Assembly: GCA_037577475.1 (NCBI GenBank)
Contig: CM075187.1
Location: forward strand, 23,590,810-23,654,809
DNA from: Chaunax sp. Z400
Lineage: Eukaryota; Chordata; Actinopteri; Lophiiformes; Chaunacidae
Length of the DNA: 64,000 nucleotides
Reading direction: 5' to 3'
A model generated the notes under the pieces. The model had not been told where the DNA came from. It searched no databases and saw only the letters and a program-made list of their open reading frames with translations. A program made the translations under genes and the position numbers. This document shows, in pieces, positions 50,940-61,074 of the stretch; position 1 is the first letter of the stretch; each line of letters opens with the position of its first letter.

Positions 50940-51356
50940 AGCGAACCTTACCTGTATCTGTCTTGTCGAGCCAGGAGGAGTATTTCCTCTCTGACAGCAA
51001 GGATGGGTTAAAGCCTGTCTTCCTGTTCTTCCAGTGCTCGGGGCAGGGTTAGCTTACCTCCCCCTCAGCAGCAGATGAGTTATTAGCATCCTCGCCGCTG
51101 GTACCAGGTTCAGGTTGGGTAGCGACAGGTAGCGTAGCGGTGGCCTGGTTTGCACATCTTCTGGTTTTGGGGACGTTTTCATTGCATGTAACGTACCGAC
51201 GCCCTCAACTCAGGTTTCTCTCACTCAACCTGTCTCTCATAAAGACGCTCATGTCTGTTTAAATGAGTGTTTAAACAGTGCACACATAAATAAGGTACAT
51301 TCCATAGATAAAACATTTTGGGCGGTCCCCCCAAATGAATGGAAGGGGAAACACTA
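50940..51356. mobile_element. hAT-like DNA transposon remnant (right end)
   Basis: The right edge reads gggcggtccccccaaatgaa then tggaaggggaaacact. Its complement (agtgtttccccttcca, then ggggggaccgccc) resembles the CAGTGTTTCCCC terminus of a fish hAT family with a G/C-rich subterminal segment. The left part (cagcagcagatgagttatta then gcatcctcgccgctgg) looks like the interior of the same kind of element. No opposite terminus or target duplication was found, so the left boundary is arbitrary. Confidence 0.4.
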
Positions 51357-53092
51357 ATATCATTTGACAGCAACAACCTTTGACCACCTGATCAGGTGGT
51401 AATGTCAGTTCCCTCCAAAGAGCCACAGATTATATATTTATTATTCTCAAAAGAGAAGTCATAGAATGTTAATTTAGTGGTACCAGCCTGTATTAAATTA
51501 TCGGTGTGCATGTGTAGCGCATCGAAGGCTGTTCCGGCAGGCACCCTGCTAAGTGCCCATAAATTACTTGCTATTCTCACTTCTCCAATTTCCATCTTTT
51601 TTTCTCAGTTTAAATTATACCCTGGTGGAGACAAATCAGCAACAAGACCACACAAAAATGTGCCTTCTGTTTTTATCTGTTCTAGACATGAGCAGCAAAG
51701 TGTAGTTTTTGCCTCTGTCAATCTTCCAAACAGCTCAGGAGGATGGGAAATGAAAGCAGTGGGTCCATAAACAATCATGTATCAAATGCGGGATCTAGTT
51801 TGCACATTTTCTCTTGCCAGCACTGTGAAGAAGATAAAGAATGTCAAGGTGACATGTGCATGCTTTTGGAGGGAGAATAAAGACAGCTATGTCCTTGCTG
51901 ATTCTATCAGTGGGAGCCATTCTTTACCTTGTTCATTGAAAGAGGAGGGAGTGTGGGAGGAAGGCCATGAGGAGGTGGGGGTGCAGGAGAATAAAAGTCA
52001 GAGAGAGCATAACATCCCTCCTAGAAATGCCAGTCTACACCAGCACTGTTATCAGCTCCCAACTGCTTTTCCTCTCTCATCGATCTGTGGTGTTGGGCAA
52101 TGCAAATAGCTGCAACTAGCCCTGGGTATTCTACCATCAATGGAGAGTAATTATCTTTGGCAACAACCAATATTGGATTGTTAAGCCTAAGGATAAGGTA
52201 GCCGGCAAAGCCTTCAAACAGTCACTCACCTCTGTGAGCTTGAAGCCTGATGGATGGATCAGCTGGGACTAGCTGCTAGAGGGACTCCCGAGGCAAACTA
52301 GCACAGTTACCAGCTCTCATCTCTCTCTGCCCTAACAGCGCAGCCCTTTGAATCCCAGAGAAAATTCATTTTTAATGTGCCTGGCGGAGGGCGCTTTTTG
52401 TTCTACATCGCCTCGATCAATCAGGACGACTTTTCATGTCGAACAGGAACCTCCAGAAACATTTGCCACGAAGGCTTGATGAGCACAACTTTTTAAGACT
52501 GTTAAAAAGGGGGCTGTCTGAGAAGCCTTCTACATGCAGTAGATTCAGGAATAAGATTTCAAAGAGGTATAGACTGCATATAAGTGAAAATCCTTTACCG
52601 CTACTGGAATTCATTTCTAAATGTTTTCATATAGAGTATTTTGCTCCTGTATTGACTGGCTTGTACATCTCTAGAGCTCCTCTATTACCGTAGCATCCTT
52701 TACTTTTAGTTGGGTCTCCTGGGAGTCATTCAAAGAGTCAAAGTGACATCCTCTGACCTCTGTTCTCAGTAGCACTACGTACGTGTCACGTGCTTTGGAG
52801 CACGGCATTGTTCCGAATGGATGACCTAGAAATGTTGTCAGTATTGAAAGATGGAAGTCATTGAAAAAGGTGCTCATTCTCACAGAGTTGGTCTACGCTC
52901 CTGGAGCCCCCGTGATGAATAAATCATGGACTCTGCAAGAACGAAGAAATAAAATGGAATAAAACATGACTGTGTTCCATTTTGGTGGTGACAGCCTATG
53001 TTGTGCCTCTCCACCATCATTACTAGTAATGGTGAGGGATCAGAACAGACATGGATAAGATTAAAGCTCACACTGTAATTACTCTAACTCTA

Positions 53093-53250
53093 GTTACCTC
53101 CACCAATGAGAGTTGGAGGAGGTTATTCGTTTGTTTGTAAGCAGGACAACTCAAACAGTTTCTAAGTGATTTCAATGACATTTTGTAGAAAGGTTGTCCC
53201 TGGTGAGGGGAACAGGTGATTAGATTTTAAGGCTTATCTGCTGCTTTTTT
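53093..53250 (+). repeat. Fragment of the dispersed fish repeat
   Basis: The sequence gttacctccaccaatgagag, ggaggaggttattcgtttgt and aagcaggacaactcaaacag follows the order of the repeat head at 26857 and 38873 (cctc..cca, gaggttat, gtttgttt, cagcaggattacacaaaaa), more diverged. Confidence 0.45.
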
Positions 53251-54039
53251 TTTCACAAATCTTACTATGGCGCCACCATGACCCGACGTAGAGGATGCGA
53301 AAAAGGTCGATGGTCAACAAATAGACCGTTTGTGGACGGACATATCCATTTATGTACATAGAGGGAGCATAAATGGGCCTATAGGAGGATTTGTAAATTT
53401 GCACTCTCCAAGTACCTCTAGTTAAAGTTAGTGCTGCTGTGTAATAGAACAATAAAAACAAGACATTATTTCATCGCCCATATTAGCTGAGCTCATAAAT
53501 TTTAGACTTTACATGTTCCATGCTTATGTGTCTATCCCTCAAATAACACAAATATTGTAAGTAGACTATGTACACTTTGAGTTGCATTAAAAGCATAAAC
53601 TAAAGCCCTGCTACCTCTAATTCTGAAATCAGTAACTGAGCTAATTTGCCAGTGTTTTGGGGTCTTTCACTCTAAAGGTGGGTATTTGCTTATGACAAAG
53701 GCTTGATTTCAAAAGCAAGGTGCTGAACTGTCAGCATCCGGTCTCAGATCATTATCTTTCTGCCTACACTCCTGGCTTTCATATACATGACACCTTTTAG
53801 TGTACATGCACCTATTTTAGGAAGCCACTGAGGAGGGGGGCACTGTATGCCAGATGCTATTTTCACATGGCAGGTATTTGGACCAGGCCTCTAGATCCAC
53901 TCATTCAGCGCTGGCTTACCTGAGATTAACTGTTCTCCTGGCTGAGCCTGGCAGCATTAGCGGCCCACTGCTGAATGGATGTGAAGCCGAAAAGCTGCCT
54001 GTTGAAGTGCTGAAGGACAGAAAATATACCCAGCCATTC

Positions 54040-54125
54040 TCCCAGAGGTGATGTAGTGGTTAGACCCCTACCTTGGGAACTATATGTGGCCTCGCTATGG
54101 CTTAAGAATGAATCCTACTAGAGCC
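54040..54125 (+). repeat. tRNA-derived SINE head, degraded (possible)
   Basis: The motif tgatgtagtggttagacccc resembles the A-box region of tRNA-derived fish SINEs (GTAGTGGTTAGCAC-type), and aagaatgaatcctact about 45 bases later is a plausible decayed B box (GGTTCGAATCC-type). The spacing is right for a tRNA promoter. The cloverleaf is not intact, so this is not a tRNA gene. Confidence 0.4.
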
Positions 54126-56259
54126 TTTCTCAAGTGTCCATCTCACCTGTCTCAAAACTATTTCAGGAATACTGAAGGAAGCTCATTTTTGGAAATATGC
54201 TTCCTGTGATTGCGCTCAATAAAAAGTCGCAAGCTGCATGAATGGATTCTTTTAATGTCTTCCAAACCGTGATATGCGAAAGGCATGTTCTGTGATTTAG
54301 AAGCACGTAAATGACCACAGCACATCCTGACATTTCAAAAATGCTGCAGCTCTAAATAAAACCCCAGTGAGTCTTAGAAGTATGAAATAGCATGAACATA
54401 AAACACTTTTCCAACCATTAAACAGTGTATTTTGTCCTCTGACTGCCAGATAATGTTGTTGATGTTTATCTTTAAAGGAAAAGACTGAATAGTGTCCTTA
54501 CAAAACAACAATGTTGCACCATAAACCAATGTTTGCTGCAGTTTTCCATTACTGGAATGGAAGAGCGATGTGGGAAAGCAGATATAATATGACCCTTAGG
54601 GGTGATGATGACTTTGTGGCTTAAACATCTATTGTTTCCTCTCCTCACATCTATATGGCCAGTTTCCCAGGATGCCCTGCTGGTCCAACATCTGCTTCGC
54701 TCTTGCATTTGTCGTCCTGGAATGTTTCCAAGGTTTTGTTTCATCTATATTCTTCTTCTTTTTTTTTGTCAATGGCTCTTTTGAGCTCCTTTTGGTAAAC
54801 TGTTATTTTCTCAGCCAATCGTTCCATTGAACAAAGTCTAATTTATAGTTGTCTAACTTTTCCCTGTTAGATTCAAAATGCATGTGTGCATTTCACTCTG
54901 ACCTGTGCATTTGTGTGTGGCTTGATATGTGTGTATGAATGTGTATGCTTGTTATGTTTTTAAGGGGAGTCTGCAGGCTTTGGGGATGACCCTTAATCAC
55001 TGTCAGCTGGGAAATAATTACAAGTCTCGCATTCCTGACAGAAACCCGCAGAATAAGCCATAACCCTTATTGTTGTTGCATGCGAAACAGTGCTTAACCT
55101 AAAGGCAGACTGTGTAGATGCCCAGTTTGGGGTTGGCATTACAGTGCATTTGTTTATACATCCACAATTCTGTATTTATCACTCTTTAGAAAAAAGGATT
55201 CGTTTCACATATAGAGATGCCATTCTCTCAGGGGTATCTGTGGAGTATAACACAGCATGGCAGAAAGTAAACACCAATCTTCCCATTGTCTCCACAGAAC
55301 TCCATAGGGAGGTTTAGTTGGGAAGGCGCCCCTTACTCTTGCCTTGGCATTTTGCAAGCATAAGCCTCTTTCAACCTGACTTCAATCATGGCTAAGTTAA
55401 GCAGGTCATAAGAGTGATCAGGATAACCACGGGGCTAACTTTGTAGGAGAAGTCAAAGCTCTATCCTCCTCCTCCTCTTTAGCCTCTGAGAGTTCTCCTC
55501 TGAAGTACATTTTAAGAATAACATCTTCGCTGTGGAAGAGGAGCAGATGGATAGCTCTGCCTGGTCAGGACTGATGCCGGTCCATACTCCCCAGGCTAGA
55601 GAGTTTTAGGGAAATCCTTAGAGATGGGATTTGTCAATAAGGAGAATTCTTGATTTTTTTTATTTTTCTGTACATGTTTTTTGTCTACTTTATGACTGTC
55701 TGCCCACATGGTTGAAGCGCTACTATACCCAGTTGATTTCATGAATTAAAATTTAAAATTTTAAGAAACATAAATGGTCCAGATAGCATATTTTTTTCTT
55801 TTGCTTTAAATTGCCCTTCCCAAATGTTGCACAATAAGTTTGATAGACTTAATACTACTGTATGGTCTATTCTGAATTTGGTTTATGCATAAACTCAGGC
55901 AAAATGTAATGTATGGATTAAGTCTTGGATAATACATTTCTGAGCAGATTGAGGAAACTATGTCAATCAGGCAATTAAAAAAAAACATATTCAACTCCAT
56001 TACTGACTGAAACATGCTCTATGAAAATATCTTACATGCCTAAGTAATGTATAATCTGTATAGAATAAATGAATAAATTCTCCTGGATTAACCGAGCAAA
56101 CTAAACTCAAACAGTTAAAGAGTAGAAAAAATAGAAATTGATAATAAATTTTTTTTTAAATCCTGGCTCCATCATTGGGAATAGTGTTAACAAATCAGAT
56201 CAAGCCCTCGTACATTGATTGCTCTGGTCTCGTCCTGTCCTCATTTTCAACAGCTGCTG

Positions 56260-56298
<39 letters not shown>
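56260..56298. repeat. (CA)n microsatellite at the edge of the CpG-rich block
   Basis: About 19 uninterrupted CA units, then an imperfect CA stretch to 56312. It lies immediately upstream of the CpG-rich sequence. CA/CAC coding frames on both strands are artefacts. Confidence 0.92.
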
Positions 56299-56299
<1 letters not shown>

Positions 56300-56312
56300 G
56301 CAAACACACACA

Positions 56313-56420
56313 CCCTGGCTGACGAGCAGCGCAGCCCAGTCTCTCTCTCTGTTGCGCACGGAGAGCAGGTCGGAGAGGAACGGAGCGCACTGCGTTTTTC
56401 GGGACTTCTCGTCACACAAA
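56313..56420 (+). promoter_or_regulatory. CpG-rich TATA-less promoter (candidate)
   Basis: CpG density rises abruptly after the CA repeat, with gacgagcagcgcagcccag, ttgcgcacgg, aacggagcgcactgcg, ttcgggacttctcgtcac and aacgcgcc all inside about 100 bases, whereas the rest of the window is CpG-poor. No TATA box was seen upstream. This is typical of a broad CpG-island promoter. Direction (+) is inferred from the donor at 56953. Transcription start is not determinable from sequence. Confidence 0.5.
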
Positions 56421-56952
56421 ACGCGCCAGGATCTTTTGGATAATCGTCAAATGATTTCTATTATGCACCACGTCGCAGCTGCTCTGCTTTTGGATGTGGA
56501 TTTCGTCGCGTTTTCTGCTTTAGATCGACAAATACTTTGGGGAATCTATTGTGAGCGATCTGTCATCGGCGCTTTCACTATCCGACTTGGAATCCTATGA
56601 GCGGTGCTCTTGCTTGACAAAGATCCACTGTGTTCTCTCAAGGAGTCCGAATCATTGCCTACAGAACTTTAGCGAAGTGAAAGAAACTGAATTTTCATAC
56701 TATTTCCTGAACGTATCGCCGCATTTTCTCTCGAGAGAGACAGAGGAAAAATCGCCCCAGTCAAGATTTTTTTTTTGTTCCGGCAGGTTATTCTGTGTTG
56801 AGAATTTTCTCATCGTCTGAGCTTTGAACAATCGTTTTCCCAGAATTGGATTTAACCCCAGTAGAAGCCCTCTTGAATATCTTTCTGAATGTGTGTTCCA
56901 GCCTGGTTGATTTGGATATCCTCCGCGACCGATCTCAGCGCATTTGGACTCG
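56330..56952 (+). other. Candidate non-coding first exon (5' UTR)
   Basis: CpG-retaining sequence continues to ctcagcgcatttggactcg, which is followed at 56953 by gtaagg, a strong 5' splice site. There is no long initiating frame: ATGs near 56450, 56463 and 56598 open only short frames, ATG at 56598 giving six codons. A translated exon is therefore unlikely, and a 5' UTR with several upstream ORFs is the best reading. The left edge is approximate. If the window lies inside an AUTS2-family gene, this is an intragenic alternative first exon on the same strand as the microexon 33.5 kb upstream. It could also be the first exon of an unrelated downstream gene. Confidence 0.5.
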
Positions 56953-59900
56953 GTAAGGTTTCATGAAATTCCACCGATGCTTTTGTTGCTTTTATGGCTT
57001 TCTCTATAATAATAAGCGGTAACGACCATCACCAAATGCAATTTTTTTATATATAAACGACTCATTGTAACGAGTGATCTTGATTATGAGTCATGTTCAT
57101 TGTTAGGATTTTTCTCCTGTAGCCCGTCCCCGCCGGTGGCAGGCGCATTTTCCTTTCCAACGACGCGCACTGCACGAAATCTAATGCAGACTAAGCAAAG
57201 ATGTGGCGGAGGTTTGAATATTATCCGAGCTTATTGGGCCAGTTTTTAAAATCAAAATATGTTTAAGTCACGTTTGCAAGGGTTGCCATTATAATATATG
57301 GACTTCCTGCACTAATGGGTAAAGGATGTCGGGTGTGTTGGAAACAAACAAAAAAAATCTTGTCTGCGCTGAAGGTTTTGTTTTTCTTTTGTGAAGAGAA
57401 ATGTGGAATATAGCCTATTTTGAATTACTTGGTATTCTTTGGCGCGTAATTGGTTGTGTAGCTTACGCTCCTTTTTAACTCCAATGCGTAACTGTGGCCA
57501 GCTTCTTGTTTTTGTGGCACTCCATGGGTTATTGACGAGGCTTTTTTTTAAATCCACAGCGCAGGAAATTAACACAACATGAGTCTGTCCCGTGTCTGAC
57601 TTACCCAACCCCGGGAGGAGCTATTTAATTAGGCTTTCTTCCCCCATCGCGCCCAAGAATCTCAGCTATCAAGGTCAGGCTGGATCACATGTCTCCCGTT
57701 AATATTAGTTCATCACTTTGGCCTCTTACGAAACAAGTCTGAGACTTTGTCGTCGCTCTCGCACAAATCAAAGTGTATTCATGTTTAGGGGTACACAGCT
57801 TTAAGAAGAATTCATTATAAAATCCCCATAATAATCCTTGAAAGGTTCAGACGCGTGTCCGGATTGTGAGCTTTCATGATTTGCCCTACTTTGCACCCTC
57901 CCATGGTATTACTATAAAATTTGCATCGGTACCTATATGTGCCCGAAAGTGTCCTCCGTTCATCTGTGCTATGTTTTATGTCTCTTCCAGTATCACTTGA
58001 ATATACAGCCTGCTACAAATAGCCTGTATGACATTGTGGTATTTCACATATAATAACTGGCATCCTTCTGTACTGAATTTGTATTTGGTTTCATAAGAAC
58101 TCATCTATTTAAAGATTTTAAAGGTCACTTACTGGTTGATGGAGCTATAGTTTTGTCCTGAAAGTGTATCCACAAAGCATTAAAGTGTATGTTTTGTTAT
58201 TATATAGTATTGATTATTTATTCTGGGCTCTCACTCCATTAGAAAAAAAAATGCATTTTCTCACGGCATGTTATTACAATTGCTTTGATCGATAATTTGT
58301 TGAAGAAAAAATTCCTGTATAAATAGTTGACATATTATGACTGAGACTTTTTACTAGAAACCTTTTCCAACCAAACCTTTTCTCCTGATAAGACACACAG
58401 AAATGAATCTATGTACTCATTGTTATTCTTACCAAACACCAGTCTCTCACTGGACTGAAAGCTCCAAATAGACTGTGTTGAAAATGTCATTTTGTTCTCA
58501 TCAGGGCCGTACAAAACCAGCAGTGTAACTGATGCGGTCAGTGATTAAGTCTCAATGAAATATTCTCAGTCCATTATCTCTTCTTATTGCCTGTTAGTTC
58601 TGCATGTCTTTGAGTTGTAGAGTATATGACATTGTAACACCAATCATTCTCAATCCGATACTTCCACCACCTACATATTAAAATATGTATGTTCCTCCAT
58701 TCGCCATCACCTATCTGTAATCTACTGCAGATGGGGCTCTGGAATTAGCTTGCAAAAACCTCTCTTATTCCTATCTTCAAAAACCCATTTATCTCTAGCG
58801 GAAAGCTGATAAGAGACAGGCCTGCTTGGCAAATGTGATAAGAGGGTGAAAAATCCTCCAGCTATTTGTAATGTAAGGGTTCAGGCAGATCACAGCTAGG
58901 GAAGACATGACAAACCCAGCATCATGAGACTAATGCCTTGTGCCCCCTGAAGCCTGGATAGGAGATAGAAGGGGAAAAAAATGGGGATTTATTCTGGATC
59001 TATGCATGAAAGTAGGAAAAAAAAACACTTGAAAATCGTTCAAGAAAATAACCAAGCATTTGGATGCAACAGTAGGTTCTCAGTTGTAACGACATGCCTT
59101 AAACCTTTTAATATTATCTGTATTGAAAAGTAGGTCTTCAGGCTGCAAAAGTATTTTATAACAGTGTTGTCTAATTTTGAATGTGAACAAATTTGTAAAA
59201 CACTACAGCTGGGCAAAGAGAGAGAGAAAAAAAAGTCAGTGTGTTGTTGATGTAGTTAGGGTTAAAGCTCTGCTTAGGGAAGAACGTGTTTCAACAGAAT
59301 TGTAAATCCCAACTGGAACCTGTCTAAAATGTGGGGCTAATCCAAATTGGCTTATACTCAGAGACTTAAGCTGCCCTCTGTGTGTTACTGCAAGAAATAT
59401 GGACGTGAGTTGTGTTGTAGAATTGCAAAACCAGGTATAACTCATTCTGTCGACCAGATAAGGTCAGCAAATCTACAACATTGCTCTGACTGTGTTTTCT
59501 CCCTCTTTGCTTGGCGTTCCCTTCCTGGACAGGAGGCAGGTTCGGCCCTCGTCTTTGAATAAAGCTGCTCCATGGAATTAAAACTAGTGTTTCTCATCTG
59601 GTTTCTTTAGATCCGCTGGCACAGCTTCACCTATAGTACACGTTACATCTAATATTAATTATCTGTGCAAATGCAGTGATCGCACTAAAACTAGAAGGAT
59701 ACATGAACTGCAGTTGTTGACGCGTCTCTGGCCTTTCACAAAATTCACTGCCAGGAAAGTGAGCAGTTCTCTCATTCACAGACTTATGGGCCACAGGAGA
59801 TGTGGATCGTTCCGAGGACATGTCATTACTGTACAACAGATGACACATAGCATGTGATGTTATTCATACTTCAAGGACACTCCCCGAGCTCCACCACTTG

Positions 59901-61035
59901 TGGGTCCACAGTGGGAGGTGGAGAATTTATGCTTGTCCCTGTGGCACTTGGATCTACATCTTAATCCTGACAAGGGACTTGCCATAAAACACTCTCTACA
60001 CCAAAAGCAGAGGGAGACTCGAGAGAGGAGAAAGCCAGCTTTGGAGCGAAGCGTTTGGCAGGATTGTCTGTTAATGCACGCTGCAGAGATGTCTCTGTTT
60101 TTAACATTTAAGTTATAAATAACGCAGAGGCCTGCACAAGGCCAGTGGCTGTAAAGGGACAGAGAGGTGTTGTCAAAACAAAATAATTTTTTTTTCTCCC
60201 GTTTTTATTGCATGGCAAAGCTGGCTGTGTTATTAACTGCGCTGGACAGCAGGGGATTTATGCGTTTGTCCAAATGGAAGTGACCAGTGACCTTTCCTTT
60301 GGCGTTAGCTGGCTCTCAGACTGCCAGACAATGGACTGCTTGGACAATAAGCCGCAGCTCTTTGTCTCTCATCTTTTCATATGTGATGTTATTTCCTAAA
60401 TGTGGGTTTGCTGAGAGACCCGGGGCTTTTGCCTCTCCTCGTGTTTTTTGTCCTTTTTTTTTTTTCTTTCTTTTTTTTTCTCTCAGCTCAAAATGTCAAC
60501 CTGTGTACTGCACAAAGGAGCCATCCAAGATCTTTTGAATACCTCCAGGTGCTACTGAAGTCATATGTCAGCCAGTCACTCAGTCAGTGGGTAATGTGTG
60601 TTTCATGCTCATAGCTGAATTTGATGAACAACACAGTGCCTGCGAGGCAGGGTGAGAGTTGAGCGGGTCACAACTCTTCAGCCACAGGGCTCTTACTGCC
60701 ATTCTCCTATGATATATTGTTATTTTTGACTAAGAAGTCCATCTTCACTTCAAACAGCTGCTAAATCTCATACATATTTCAAAAGGGCTTTGCCTTTAAT
60801 CCCCCAGACTATCTGCAATTAACCATTGACAGCTGTGCATAGTGCAGTGCATGATCTAATAGAAGATGTGACAAACAAGAGGTCCTTTGATTCTCAGCTA
60901 CTGTGCATCCTCTTCTCAGCAAACTCATTGGGCCCCATCTCAAGGAGCAGTGGAGACACTTCAGTGGATTCCCCTTCTATTGAAGCCGCCTATAGGTCAA
61001 CCTGTAATTCTGGCAGCTGGCCAGTTCCTCACCTT

Positions 61036-61074
<39 letters not shown>

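Larger units (their letters stand above)
51357..56259. other. Intron-like stretch, no gene seen
   Basis: No exon is supported. It contains a head fragment of the dispersed fish repeat at 53093-53250, a tRNA-like SINE remnant at 54040-54125 and otherwise AT-rich single-copy sequence with short chance frames. Confidence 0.55.

Noticed and set aside
54040..54125. Possible tRNA gene
   Set aside because: A- and B-box-like motifs are present, but the acceptor stem and cloverleaf do not form. Better read as a decayed SINE.
56175..56600. 141-codon frame across the CA repeat
   Set aside because: Much of it is Thr-His from the microsatellite, and the start lies upstream of the probable promoter.
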